Assembly (NCBI GenBank): GCA_037013685.1 | Contig: CM072919.1 | Coordinates: forward strand, 28,757,866 to 28,821,865 | Direction of reading: 5' to 3' | DNA: 64,000 bases | Source of the DNA: Acridotheres tristis | Taxonomy: Eukaryota; Chordata; Aves; Passeriformes; Sturnidae | Shown: positions 11,801-26,800 of the stretch, in pieces | How positions within the stretch are numbered: the stretch's first letter is position 1 | Layout of the letters: every line of letters begins with the position of its first letter | The notes under the pieces: model-generated | Seen by the model: only the letters and a program-made list of their open reading frames with translations | What the model was told of the DNA's origin: nothing | Database searches by the model: none | Made by a program: the position numbers and the translations under genes

Positions 11801-14800
11801 AGGGTGCTCAATGCATAATAATCTATTTCCTTAGAATGCTGCAGCACACACTCCCAGAATGGAGAGATTTTCACAGGTTATCTTTGTTTCTCTACATACA
11901 CATCAAATTACAGTTCAAAGAACTACAGACAGCTAAGAGAGTATTAATGATTTTTTTTTTTTTTGTAGATGATTTGTCCACTTGATCTTACAGGGCTGTG
12001 TCCCACCTGCTGTGGGAAAAGAGATTGTGGGAGAATAGGAATGGGGCTGCAGTTCGAGCCTTATCCCTAATGGGGAGCAGTCGTATAACACAAGTGAACA
12101 GCACTGAAGGAGAAGAGTGGAATGCTGATGTGTATTGACCAATCAATCACAAAAGAGTAAAAGGGCATACAGGTGCTATGCATGTCAGAGAAAAGGTATA
12201 AAAGTTATACTGGAGAATAATAACGTGTTGATGCTTGCCAGCATCATCAGTGTCAGCTGTATGTAATAATAATTTCTACAGCAGTGGCAGGAGTTGGGGG
12301 AACAACTGACAGTTACCAAAATCTACTGCTGGTGAGTATTATTAATTCTGATGGGCAGATAGCTACAATCCATCCTTATGTAATATTAGTACCCTTGAAT
12401 TTGTGGAGATGTGATTGTTTCACTTAATGGGCAGTCACCCTGACAACAGAAAAGCAGAATTTTTTCATAGGGGCCACTGAGGAGAGCGGCCAAGACAGAC
12501 CTACCATCCCATTATGGCGGTTGACCACATGACCTAAATGGATGGACCCCTGACTCATGAAAAATTGATCATTCTCAAAGATATAGTCAAGAAACAGCTG
12601 GTAAAAAGTCATACTGAACCATCATAGAGTTCTTGGAACACTCCAGTGTTTTTGATCAAAAAGAAATCTGGTGGAGACTCCTACTTAATCTCTGCCAGGT
12701 TAATAAAGTGATTGAAAGTATGGGAGCATTGCAGCCAGGTATGCCTTCCCCAGTGGTGATTCCAGCTACTTGGGGTATTCATATTGTTGATCTGAAAGAT
12801 TAGTTTCTTACCATACCCTGACACCCAGATGATGCTCCCAAGTTTACTTTTACTGTCCCCTCTGTAAACAATAGTGAACCTAGGAAAAGATACCATTAGA
12901 CTGTGTTGCCTCAAGGAATGAAAAACAGTCCTACCATTTGCCAGTGGTATGTGGCACAAGCATTCTCACAGGTTAGGAAATAATTTCCACAAGTTTATTG
13001 CTATTACTATATGGATGATATCTTAGTTGTTGCGTCAACTGTAGAACAGCTCAATGTGGTAATGCCTGCAATGCAAGAGGCTTCAACAAACTGTGGTTTG
13101 TGTGTTGCTCCTGAGAAAATAAAGCGGCAATCTCCCTGCAAGTATTTAGGAATGAACATCTTAGACTAAAGTGTTTAACCTCAGATGATGACTGTTCAGT
13201 GTTCTATACAAACACTAAATTCTCCAATTGCAGAAATTGTTAGGCACAATTAATTGGATCAGACCATTGTTGGGATTATCAAATGTGCTGTTGGTGCTGA
13301 AACACAATTAGAGAAATTAGGATTCTAGTTACAAGTTAGAAGAAACTGGGCTCGAGATAGTTATCTGAAACTTAAATAATTAATTGCTTGTAATTTTATG
13401 TTTGCTCAGCTGTGCTTGCAATGGGAAAAGATGAAACTAGTAAGTAGATCCAAAGAAACATAAACAATTGCAACCAGAAACTTATTCAAAGTCACAAAGG
13501 GAGGGTAACTGGAGTTCCCCCAGAAGTCATTTGTATTGTCATCAATAGAAAAGGTCGAGAGTTTAGGACGAGGAAGACTCGCCTTGCTTCCTCTTTTTAA
13601 GACTCCTCCCCACAAAAATGACCCCAGACTTAATTTAAGAAGCCAACCATGCATGCTTAATAGCCATTCAAGCTAATTACCATAGGAAGCAGACAATGGG
13701 AGGTGCTAGTATTATGAATATGTAATTGTTTGACGCTTTTGTCAATAAATAGACTCTGTGATCACCTATAATTTTGCGGTACGTATTAGGGGGTTATGTC
13801 ACACTGAATAAACTGAATAAACATACACTTTCTAACTTTAAATTGTTAAAGAGTTTTTTGTCCGTCATATTTGAGTATTGGTCTATGTGATAGGTTGACT
13901 TAGGAGGAAGAAACTCAGAAGAGGTTCTTCCTAAGGGAATTTCCTCTGTGGGGGTGGGGATACCTGCAACAGCCAATTAGAGAAAGTTAGTTCGCTCTGT
14001 GCACACACATTTTGAAGGAGGTAATCCGGAACTGGGTCTCTTTGTCTTTCCGGCGGCTGAGCAGGTAACATCAGCCCAAGCTTCCCTCTCCCCCATGCGG
14101 GGGGGAGGCTCGGGAGGCCGCTTGGGCCCCGTTTGCCAACGAGGGGGACCCGATGGCCGGGGGGAGGAAAAGTTGTGTGATAAGACCTTCACGGCTTCTT
14201 CCTCCACCGGCCTGCTGCTCTGGCGTGGGGGAAGGCTGACTCTTTATGCTGCCGGCCGGGCCAGGCCTGCCTGGGTGGCCATGGGCAGTGTGGGGCTGCA
14301 GCACAGCCCCACAAAGGCTGATTAACACCTCAGCTGCCCCCCCAGCACGGCCTGAGCCTGGCCCAACTTTTGTAGTTGTGTTAAACTTTAACTCTTTAGT
14401 GTTCAGATAAGATTTGCAAAGCCTCCAGCCTTTCCTTTGAATATGAAAGGGAATAAGAAGATTTCTGAAGTCAGTGATGTAAGAGCTAAGTTTTTTTTTA
14501 AGATGGAAGGAGAATGAGAAGATGCTGAAATGGCTGAAAATCTTTTTTGGGAAATTGTAGGAATGAACTGATGTACTGAATATTCCTATAAACCATGGAA
14601 AGAGACATGGGGGGATGGAAATGTTCCATTTAATAGATGATTTGACTAAAAAACACCTGTGTTGAGAATTTCTGCCCTGAGAAAAGAAGGGGATTTCAGT
14701 TTTCTGAAGATGAAGCCTGAGCAGAGAGAAAGGAGACAGAGAGAATCGTTGCTGTCGAACATTTCATTCTTAAAAGTAATACCCCATGGAACAGACATGA

Positions 14801-17800
14801 CCCACATCTACAACTTTGGGACGGCTGTAGAATTGGGAGGAGCGTCACGGTTGCAGATTCCTGGGCGGATGCAAATTGTGAAAGATAAAACCACAAGAGA
14901 ACTTTTTTTTCCCTTCTTGTGGGAAAAATCCCTACAACTTCAACAAGAAGAGGCTTCTCTCTCCAGAAGTGAACAGAGAAAGACTAAATTGGGCACTGAC
15001 TGAAGTATTTGTTATATGTTTGTTTTGTTGTTATGAAGATTGGGAGAGGGAGGGACGGAGTGATCTGGAAAATCTTATTCTGAATTTTTTTTTTTCTCCC
15101 TTTTCCCCCTTTTTTTTGTTTGTGTAGTTAATAAATTTTCTTCTATACTCTTTCAAGTTTTAAGCCTGCCTTGCTCTTCTGCTCCTGGTTCTGTCTCACA
15201 ACAGAAAGAAATAAGTTTATTTAAATTGGCAACTCAAACCCAAGACAGTCTAATACTCATATTTTGGTAAATCAGTGCTACTTTTTGATTTATTAAAAGG
15301 TGATCCCTCCTTGTTATTGTCCAGGAGCTTGTCGCCAGAAGCGCTTGAAGCATAAAGCAAGTAGAATTAGCAATACAAGGGAGAAAATCCTGGAGAGTCG
15401 TTTACCACCATACCTCTCAGTGCATACATTTTACAGTCTCAGGATGATCCTGTGGGCCTCATTGTGCAATGGCATGACAGTTGGCAGGAGCCTTTACATT
15501 TTTTAGAATAGGTATTTTTATCATATCAACGCAGGAAAAACAGTTATGACCCACTTAGAGCTGGCTGCTCATGTACTTTGTAAAGCCACACAATGGTGTG
15601 TCGAATGATCAGGGTGAGAGCCAGCCAATATGACAGCCTTATTCTGTGAATATCGGGAGTGGTGTAGGCCAGTAATTCTGTTTTACAAATGGCCATGGTA
15701 GCGTTTCCAGGAAAGATATTATTCCACCACCCCGCACATAAATTTTTGCAGCTGTATCTACAATTGCAAATTGTGGAACTGTCACTGTAGTTAGCTGTCA
15801 ACCTCCTTACAAGGGCACATGCTTTTTGCTGATGGATTGGGGCAAACAGGAAAGGTAGTTGCCATCTGGAAGAAGGGAGATCAGTGACATGACCTTATAG
15901 GCCAGCAACATGGATCTCCTCAGTTAGCAGAATTGTGAGAGCTACATTGGCTTTCAAAGCCTGGCCATAAGAGAATTTAAATGTTGTATCTGATTCTCAT
16001 TATGTATGCAATATAGTTTGCTGATCAGATCATGCTGTTCTGAAAGACATAAACAGTAAGGAATTGTTTTACTTGCTGAAAACCTTGTAGCATGCTTTAC
16101 ACGAATGAACTCCAGTTTCACATTGTTCATGTTCATAGTCATACTAACTTGCCTGGATTCAATGTAAAAGGAAATGCCTGTGCAGATAAGCTGACAGCCC
16201 TGGCGTGGGCGGCCCTGGCACGAGATAGACTGCAACAGGCAATTCAGTTCCATCAATTTTTCCATCAAGGGGCTCATGCTCTACGACATCAATTCAATCT
16301 TATATATGCAGCAGCACATGATATCATTGCCTCATGCTCTGATTGTCAGCAACACGTCACCATGACTCAGGATGGAAGAAACCCAAGAGGGCTACAAGCT
16401 CTTCAGCTATGGCAACCTGACATTACTCATGTTTCAGGATTTGGTTGCCTTAAATATGTACTTCTGTTGACACTTATTCTAAGGCCTGTTGGGCTTCTGT
16501 ACATTGGCATGGTGCTTTTGCAGCCTTAGGTAAACTACATGTTGTAAAGACTCATAACAGTTATGTATGATACTGGTTACATTGCTCAGTGCACCCAACA
16601 ATTCTTGCAACTTTGGGGTATTCTCCATGTCACTAATATTTCACATTCTCCAACTGGTCAAGCCATCATACGGCACATTTTCATTCTACACTTAAAGCCT
16701 TCCTTCAAAAACAAAAAGGGGGAATGCAAGGTGACACCCCTTGGGCAGAGTTTGGAAAGCTGTGTTTACACGGAATCATCTTACTATTCCTCCCTTGTGT
16801 GCAATACCTGTTACTCTAATGCATTTTTTGTCAGACACAAGATGACAGGACCCACAGCCCTGCTCCAGCGTGGGTTTGCAATTTGCAAACACAGGCCTGG
16901 GAGGGCCCATGGTATCTTGTTACCTGGGGATGTGGATTTGCCTGTATCTCAACAGATGCCGGAGTTCAGTGGGTACCTGTTAATTGCGTTTGACCTATTT
17001 TGTAAAGACTTCGATGATGTGTGCTTGTGTGAATTTGGAGAATGAATCAGGGTCAATTCACATATGCATTCTGGAGTTAGTGGCAATTACAAAATAGATG
17101 CCTGTACCGTGTTTGCTATCTTTTCTGCAAAGGGCCCTGGAGAAAATGGTAAACACAGCATTTACAATTTAAAAGAAAAAAGGGGGAATTGTGCAAGAAT
17201 AGATTGTGCGACAACAAGAATGGGGCTGAGGCACAGCCTCATCCCTAATGGGGTGCAGCTGTATAAGACAGGTGAACAGCACTGAAGGAGAAGAAGCCTG
17301 GAATGCTAATGTGTATTGACCAATCACAAAAGAGTAAAAGGGCATACAGGTGCTATGCATGTGACAGAAAAGGTATAAAAATTGTACTGGGAATAATAAA
17401 GTGCTGATGCTTGCCAGCATCATCGGTGTCAGCCTTATGTCCAACGTCAACCTGCAGCTGAGTAGCATCAGTGACCAACACAGTTCAGATTTTCCTATTT
17501 TTTATCAGTAGTAATTTCTGGTTTGATTGTTTTTCATAAAAGCCTGTACATTTTTTACTGAAAAAAGGTAATGGCATTTTGCAATAGGTCAAAGCGTTAG
17601 AATTTTATAAGCTTCTATACATTTTCTTTCTGAAATAGTGTAGAGAATTGTGAAGCTTTGGTATTTTACCATAAACAGTCAATAATGTCACCTGATTAAA
17701 ATATGTATTTTCTATTATTGATGTTCTGAATCCTTCTCTAAGAACAGATCAGCCCAACATCTGAATAAGTTGTTTGGCAGCATAGATTCATTTCAGAAGT

Positions 17801-20800
17801 GTTCTGAACATTTCAGCAAAGTGAATATTCACATAAGTAACTTTAATAAACATTGTGTAGTTAAATCTTAAGTAGACCAGACAGCAGTGACAAAACACTC
17901 TGGCAGAAATTTTTTCTTAGAATGATCTCAGATGAAAACAAAACATTTCTACATATAACTAATACCCTGGAAAGAACAAGTTCAGAAATGAAGCAAATAG
18001 ATAAAATTTACCCTATATGTGTCTCTGTAGTTCTGCCTTCCCCACTGAACACACATCTGGCTGCTAGAATATCATCATAGCTAATGTCTACTGGATATTT
18101 CACAGGGTAGAATGCCTGAAAGAGAAGATGATTCACCATAATCAGTGAAAATATTCTCTGTGCCAATAGACATTGATGAGAAGGGCAGTGCTACCTATCT
18201 GAAACGACTTTTGCATCATAATCTAATTGTGGTAATACTTGGCAATATTCACTTCCAGGAGCCCAACAGCACATAACCAGTGGAAACACCACGATGCAAA
18301 TCTGTGGACCCATGACTTCCAATTCAGCTTCTCAGTTTGAAATTTACATTCAGAACTAAAAAGAACCCAACCAACCTGGGGTAGTTGCGGACTCTGTCTG
18401 CCAATCAATGTCCATTGACCGTTTCTCACCCTGTATCCACTCACTACTTTACCTATAAGATATCAATATACATAAGAAGTGAGACATACTTGAGAAAAAT
18501 ATTGCAGGGTCAACATTTTTCTGTTAAGTATTTGATATTCCTATATTACTCTTACCTAGTCTGTGTGTGTGAACTCTGTAGGCAAAAAGGTGCATTGGAG
18601 ACCTTTTGTAATGACAGGCAATGTCTGCATCAATCACTGTGAAAATATGAAAGTAATAAACAGTGACAAACAGATCATTTATCAAACACAAAAAAGTTGA
18701 ATTACTGTACTTCATTCCGCATGGTTTACAAAAAGCATACCTACACTGGACAACAGATGATTTAAAAAAATAATAGATAATATCTTATACTTCTGCAGCG
18801 TACATAATTCTGCAGTGGAGACGTCACAGGATATGTCCAAAGAAAAACTAATAAAATATAGTGCAGGTTACTTGAAAATTACTTAATCTCCTGACATACA
18901 TATAAAATCCTTCTGGCTGAAAGCCAGAAGAACTTCTTCCAGTGTACACTACAGCTATTTAACAAAATAAATTAATACATTTACTTACAGAGTATGTTGA
19001 GTGTTTCTTAAAATAAACGTAGCAATGGTAAATGATCTACTAGAGGAAAATTAAAATAAAGTGATATAATTTTAAATGGATACAATTTACAATGAAGTCT
19101 TGATTATAAAGACCCAGACCTAATTTAGGGTTGGTGTCAGGGGTTGAATTGTTCCCTTTTCTTTCTGTGGAATTTTTCCCATTGTTATGCTAAGTATTTG
19201 TGGCTACACCTTAGTAGTAACAGTTTTCTCTCACGGGGATAGGGACAGGGGGAATATCGGAAAAGGAAAGGTGGGACAGGAGAGCCGGGGAGTGCTCTTG
19301 CTTTCGCTCGCTTGTGGAGTCGGAGGAAGATGGCCGGGGCATCCCTGCCATCCGAACGCCGGGAGCCACGTTCCCTGCTGTCGGACATCGCTCTGCTGCC
19401 TTCCCACTTCATTCTACTACCTCCGGGCACTCTGCCTAGCACCACGACAGATACCGTGAGGGGGGGAGTCGCTCCTCCATCCCTCTCACTCCTGGGCCGC
19501 TGCCGCCATCACTCCAGCCCTCTTCAACTGCGTGGGACCTGCCCTGCCCACAGCACCGGTAACTGAGCACAGGGAGAGGGAGCCTGTGGCCAAAAGGGAC
19601 TGGAACTGAGCTATACTGTTCTGTTTTGCTGTCAGTTTTTACAGCTGTTGTTGTTTCTTTTGTTTGCCTAGTTAGATGTATTAGTAAAGAACTGTTATTC
19701 CTACCTCCCGTATCTTCTGCCTGAAAGCCTCTGATTTCAAACTATAATAATTGGAAAGGAGGGGGTTGCACTCTCCATCTCAGGGAAGGGGTTCTTGTCT
19801 TCCCTTAGCAAATACCTGTCTTTCAAACCAAGACAGTTGGACAAGAGACTCTGTCAGAGAAGTACTGTACAAAGTTTACAGGGTAGTACCTGTGTTAGGT
19901 GCAGTAACTGTACCTAAGGAAGAGCCTACAGAAAAATCCTGAGGCCTGATGCTTTTCTGAGTAATATTGCCACATTTCCTGTTTTAACGTATTTCATGCT
20001 CCACTTAAGAACTGTAAATTTGACGTGAGACGGCAGTTGCCAGCAACTGTGGAACTGTTTCTTTGCGCTTTTCCCTCCCCACTTCTGGTTGAAAAATTAA
20101 AATTCCTACACTGATCAAATATGTTTCGAGGTAGTGGGAGATTAATTTGGTATGTTTTTATATTGGAGAGTAAAATATTTTTAACTTCAATTCAAATTTT
20201 AAAATGTTTCAAGTATCTGAATTCGCTAAACAATTGGAGTCAGCCGAGCATTTGACCACCTCGTATTTAGGCAGCTGTGAATGGGATAAATGGTGCTCTT
20301 GGTTGTCTCCTTAAAAATTTTGGTATAGCAGAGTACAGTCAGTGTCCAACTTCTTTAAAACAGAACATGCCATGCTAGTTGAAGATTTTGGGATTTTGGG
20401 AATGTCCAAGCTGAGTTTCAGATAAAATTCAGGACTCTGAATAGAAACAGTTTAGAAACTTTCTATTACACTTTTTTTTTTAGCATTTTGACCTTTCAAC
20501 CAACTATGAACACAGGAATAAAATTATTAAATAGCAGCACCTTACTGGTAGAAATTATTTTTTGAAAATGGAAGTCTACTAGAATCACAAATATCATGAA
20601 TGCAGATGAAGAAGAGTCTAAAACAGTTTATGGCTTTTTCGGGGACAGAGGAGAAATTAGAAAAAAGGTAAGGCATTTTTAAAAAAGTATTAGATGAAAA
20701 TAAATTAAAGAAATTCTCATTATTTGTACACATTATGTTTATACAACATTGATTGCCTTTACTGATGCAGTCATAGGGAAATAGGATACAATCTTGAACA

Positions 20801-23800
20801 TAACTATTGTTTTCCTCATTTGTTCAATCAATCAAATAATTGCTTTGTCTATCTACATATCAGCAAGTCTCGGTCAAATCTTCTTCCACAATAAGTAACA
20901 ATAATAGATCAGATGCTGAAATCATATAATCACTTTGTAAAATGATGACTCACCTTTCTTGCCTGGTGGTATGACCGTGTTCACAGACATCATAAGATAC
21001 ATTCCCGCAATCAAGGGCTGCCTGCAATGGAAAATCCAAACTCTAGTAAACAAGTTCTCTGTCAAACACAACTGCAAGTAACTTGATATGCAATATCATT
21101 TGATACCACTAATTTCTAAACATTGGATTACACCTGAAAGAGGTCTCCTGGAAAAGAAGCTATTTCACAGCAGCTCCCCTCTCCCTCTCACTTTTGCTAC
21201 CATTTCTAAAGCATTTTCTTCAAAGTATGTGAAAGAGGACAAAGCTATCATCTGCATAATTGCTGTTCTCATCCCAGATTTCTAAATATGAAGCCCTTAA
21301 ATTGGATTAACTCAATACTCATAGCACAGCTGTGTCAAGTTTCTTAGCAGAAATGAATTTTTTTGCCAATAGATGATATGACTTGGAAATTCTTAATGTT
21401 GTGAAGTATTATTTTTATTTCACACGTTTTCAAAGGAATCCACAATTTCCATTCCAATGAAAAAAATTAGTAATAATTTTTTAAAATACTCACTTTTGAT
21501 GTGTCAGATGTAAAGTTACACCAGAGCAGTCCTTGTGTTTATCTGTATAAATTGTGAAACAGTTTCATTATTAGCAACTGAACCCCTGCAAATTACTACA
21601 TATTAACAAGATTTTTCTGCTGTGTAAAAATACCAGAAGACCAAACAAGTTTTCATCTCAATCTGTGTAGTAAAACTGTTATACTGTGGAAATACTACTG
21701 AAATTTCCACAAGCCTGATCATCTCAGTACTGCATTTGTAGAAACCCTAATCCTAAGAGAAAAACTTTGGTGGATGAAAACTACTGTACCAGAAAATTTA
21801 GATCTTTATGAACTGGTGTCTGGGAAATGAAACAGTATCATGCTTACACTAGCAGAAAAAGTGTAATATATATGTATGTAAAATATACAAATGTATATTT
21901 TGATTAAAGTTGGAAAAATGAAAGATTTGTGAAAAGCAATAATTTTAGCCATTAATAATGCAGCTGCCAGAAATCCTTGTAATAAAAGTCAGCAGGTGAA
22001 CTTGATATACCAATACAGAGAGCAATTCTGCCAAAAATTGGATATCCTAGAATGTGAGTAAAAATAGCTAATTCGTTTGTCAGTGTACTGTATCATCATT
22101 AGCTGGTAAGTTTGACATTTTAATTTAAAGACCCATTTGTCTTGACAGTTACTCAATTACAGTTGGCCATCTGGGAGTTCAATCTTTGCTTCTTTTAAAG
22201 CAAGTTCCTTTTTTTTATATTTATACAATAATAGCTGTAATTAGAAGATGGATCTAACTCCAAAGTAAGTAAACAAAACCTTCTGAAAAAAATATTGTCC
22301 AACAGTATATGTTTCAGGTAAGAAAGAGATCAGAGTAGCTATGGTAACAAGTGGTAACTTCTAAGAGTTTTTCCTCCCATAGTCAGATTCCAAACTGGAA
22401 AAGCAGTGCATTTGAACAGAAAAAAAGGATAATGGCCCAAGTGAGACATTGCATGTAAACTTGACAGATTAAAAACTATCAGTTCATTTTTTCACACAAT
22501 AGCTATTTCAGTCACCCCACATGCCACTATTAAGGGATAATAATCAGTTTGCTTTTCACCGTCACTGATAGTAGGGTATACTAGAATTTGTTTTCACTAT
22601 GTTCATAAAGTTCATCTGTAAATTAATGTATGTGTTATTCAAGTGAAATAGCCGCTAACACAATTTCACTGGGTTCTCATAATGTTCATCATCATGGCAT
22701 CTACAAATTCTTAGTTACTCCAGCTCTGTGCATTCCAATAAACACTTTTGGATTTAAAAATCCGGATCACTTTACCACAGTTGTACCGTTACAAATAACA
22801 ACAAAAAAAGTGAAGCCTTCATTGTACACAGAAAAGAAAAAGAAGAACAGTAGCTCTTTCATGAAGACTACCTACAAGAATCAAGACTACCAAATCAAGA
22901 ATACAAAAGTGCCAAAAAGACTAAGCTATTAGGACAAAAGAAGGGGAATAGTATGAAAACATTCAAGAGAAAGAGAAACTACACTCCTTTTCAATGGTTT
23001 TAGAAAAAGATGAAGATATGGATATACTGTTCATCCTCTTCCCTGCAGGCAGCTTCACTTACAATCTCAATAGCTCAGTGTTTGCTACAAAGGTATATGT
23101 AAAGTCTCTTCTGCCCCACTCTGCTCATTTCAAACTAAATTTTTCTTATTTATAGAACACAGGTGATGTTCCAGAACTCAGTTTTTGTAAGTTTAATATT
23201 GTTAGAACTCTACACTATGAATTTCAATGGAAATTGGAAAATGCTTTCCTTCCTCTCAGAACATTATTACTTCAAGTAATATAATTTAAAATGTTAAAAT
23301 GTAATCAGTCATTTTGTGTCTCTCAGTTTTGGAATTTTATTTGAAAACATTCCCATTCTATCTTTTGAAATCTTCTACAAAATTATCTCCAAACCAGCAA
23401 ACTAAGTTTATATTTGAAAAATTTAGCCCTTACTATGTCATAGTGTCACTTAAAAGTAGCACCATAGGAAGAGGGGAAAAAAACTCCTTGAACATATTTC
23501 TGTTTGGCAATATTAAAGTATCTTGACCCAACTTGAATTTTCAGAGCATGGAAAAAATTTTTATCACCATTTTCAGCTAAATAGAGCAATTTCAAAATGA
23601 ACTGTAGATAGTTGGAAAATTGCTACTAATTATTACTATATAAGGCAACCATCTAAATCAGTATCAGGAGAAGCACAAATGAACTTCTAGCACAAATATC
23701 TGATCTGCAGTGCTGTGCTAAGAGTAAAATAATGGATGGATACATTAGTCTAAACCTTTCAGGAATTCCTACAGTGCTTTCTAATTCTGTTTGTAGTCTT

Positions 23801-26800
23801 ATTAAGCCAAAACTGAACTAAAAATTTTTCTAACAGCCACAGAGGGATGCCAGAAGTGATGTTTCCCTGCTTCTCTTTCCTTCAGTTCACCTCCTTGAAA
23901 AACTCAAATCTCTGAACACTTCACTGAGGAACGCTGACAAGTTGTGCTCTGCCTTTTGTGATCTGTGCCAGTGTAACACAATCATATTAAATACTCCCTG
24001 CTTTTATCTACCCATATCAAACAAAGCCAATGGTGCATGTTAAACTGGTTTCAGATTTTAAGAATATAATTTTTAAAAACTGTGCTTGACAACACTGCAA
24101 CAAATAATTCCAAGTTTAACCGCCAATAAATGTTTAAATTCGTTAAAAACAATTGCCAATGCTACTCCTGTTTAAAATGTTTTCTAAGAGAAATATCTCA
24201 AATACTAGAAATACTCGACAGTTTTTCAAATTTCTCACGTTAAGGCAAATTATCCTAAAGAGAATCACTCTCTTTTCTATAAGCTGATTTTGCTTAGACT
24301 TCTGAAGCAAGCTTGAAAGGCTTTCTGCTAATCTGCCTATCCAGATCTACAGTTCTGAACTCTTCAGTTACATGCATAATGATCTGCCAGACATGAGAAT
24401 TCTAGGACTTCCTTGATGCTTAGAATTGTAGGGGTTTTTTACTCAACCAAACAATCTTCAAAATCTACTTTCTTTGAACTTTCAGTATGGGGATTATAAA
24501 TTACTGAGCATAGTAACTATGCTCAAACTATTTATCCAGCTTCTTCACTGCTCTGTTTCTAGTATTTCATATGAACAGTATAGCACTCATTGATAATGGC
24601 TAGAATACTTATAAGCTTCCACTGCAATAGCGTGGCACTTTTAATGAAGCTCCAAGCCCCTTGTTATTTCAAAGGCAGCCCTTGATTTGTACCAGAATCT
24701 CCACATACAGTCTAAGCATTGGCTTTGCTTCATTAAAGGTAGGAAGTAGCCTCAAAGGTGAGCACAATCTCTAAGCAAGGCAATTCCAAAGCTAATGCCC
24801 ATGGGGAAGTAACTTTGTGTTGTATTGCACTAATGTAGTTTGGTTCGTGAATGTTCTATTGCACTAAATGGTTTGTTCTGTACTCCCCCAAGCTATGGTG
24901 ATGGTTTCGCCCTCCCCCTCGCCTCCCTCCCTTTTGCTTATACCCCATTGGTCGGGGTCCTATTCCTCCCCTCCCTTTTCCCCAGGTTTTAAACCTCCTG
25001 CCATTTGCTGTTCGCTCATTTTTTCTCTATCTCCCACCTGGAAAGTACAATAAACAGTGGGACCATTTCCCACAGGAGAAAGAGCCTCCTTTGGTCTTTT
25101 ACCTTTGTCCTTATCAGTATTCTCCATCTCTTGCAGTCTAGAGCTAGCCTAGAGGACCCGAGGAGAAAGAAAAACCGACAACTTTGTACAAGTTATATTT
25201 AAAGAGCACATGCAGCACAAGAAATGAACTTGAGGTCCTAGTAAAGAATGAGACAAATAATAATGCATTCAATATTGGTATCCAATATTTGATACATAAA
25301 ACTGCCTTAATTTTTTTTAATGTAAGTCAAGGTGCTTATACTGGCTGATCTGTTTACTCATCCAGTATCAATACCGCAACATTATTTTTTCAAGTCCAGT
25401 ATGAAATCTGGGATGAAACTCTACCTTTATTCAATCTGTGAAAAACAAAATGCAAACGCAGACTCCCTAGAGACATTTTCACAACTTACTTTACAAAGAA
25501 AGGAGACAATTGTTGATCCTGGTTCAATATAATTTTTTTAACAGATGAAGACCTCATAAAGGTCACAGATGACTGATTTGCTTAAAGGATATAAAAATAC
25601 ATCATAGCCATGTATCTCTGTGAATATGCAAAGCTAACTTTATTCAAGACATTAGCATATTCAGGAGAATGTCAAAGAGAAGCATACCAAATCTAATGTT
25701 CAGAATAATGTTCAGAGTAATGTTCAAATGACAACATACAAGTCACATTCTTATGAGGAAACAGATCTTTTAAAGACATCTACTAGCTTGGTGGACAAAA
25801 CTAATTCTTCTCCTCAACTAAAAAAAACAAGCCTTAAGACAACACTAAGAACCCTACACCTCACTAAGAAAAGCAGGTCATCTATGTTATTATATGTAAT
25901 GTGGGCAATGTAATTCTTTCAGGGAGTGATAGCAGGGAGAAATAAATCTACTGTCAGTGAAAAGGTGGGGGTTAAAAGAAGAACCTGAGAATGCAATATT
26001 GCTCATTGTGTAATAAAAGAGAGAGAACAAGATATGGAATGAACAAAAAGCCAAAGCTGAACAAAGATGAAAGATTTCCCCATAAATTTGCTCCAAACAT
26101 ATTGACAAAAAATTATAAATTGCTTCAAACAATGCAACAGTTGCATACGTACAAATGACAGCACATGAAAACCTTTTACTACAAATAGCTAAAAGATCTT
26201 ATCACTGATAACTTCTAAACACTTTGATTCTTGGGGATAACAATTATATTCTTACATGTGCTGGAAAGGACTAAGATAATAATATGGCAGGTTAGAAAAA
26301 ACATTAGTTTTTGTTATACAAATGAAAGGGAAAAGAACATTCTAGGGATTAGAAAAAAAGCACATTTTAAAAAATTCAGATTCAAAGGTGCTTACACAGA
26401 AGAATCAAACAAGACCAGGATGACAACTGCATTGCATATCCCTACAGCCCAAGTTCAAAGTTGACTGTGTCCCTTTACAGACCTAAAGATGGCTAGATTT
26501 ACTTTAATTTGAATCTGAACTCAAAACACTTAGGACTATATAAAGATGCAGAAAAATTTCTGAAAAATTTTTACTTGTTTACTTGTATCCACTATCAGGC
26601 ATAACTCCACAATAATTTTTGCTTTTACATATAAAAAGTAAAGAAAATTAAATAGATAAATCAATATTTTTCTAAAATACGGATATAAAACACATTTTTT
26701 TGTAGAATGTATTTTTGGTTCTCCAGCCTAATCTGTTTACTATAGACAAGGTACAGTAAGTTTTATTTTGTATCTAAGAGTAAAGTGCATATCTAAGTAT

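Larger units (their letters stand above)
12005..17455 (+). mobile_element. Degenerate ERVK-type (betaretrovirus-like) provirus, with nested LTR insertions
   Basis: Two LTRs of about 260-270 bases (12011-12280 and 17190-17449) bound the element. It is flanked by a perfect 6-base target duplication, ACCTGC, at 12005-12010 and 17450-17455. Between the LTRs are the end of protease, reverse transcriptase, RNase H, integrase and a polypurine tract. I see no gag and no env. Pol has many stops and shifts, for example TAG at 12801. It is interrupted between 13289 and 15274 by two further LTRs. Target-site length and pol similarity both point to ERVK. The LTRs differ at roughly one site in eight by eye, so the insertion is old and cannot replicate. 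Confidence 0.92.

Noticed and set aside
13999..14328. Proline- and glycine-rich frames near 14.0-14.3 kb
   Set aside because: They lie in the GC-rich core of a solo LTR. High GC lowers stop frequency, so long frames are expected. The 39423-39866 frames are the same effect in the sister LTR.
16092..17045. Open frames of 145 and 160 codons as host genes
   Set aside because: They carry retroviral RNase H and integrase patterns, lie between paired LTRs, and are broken by frameshifts.
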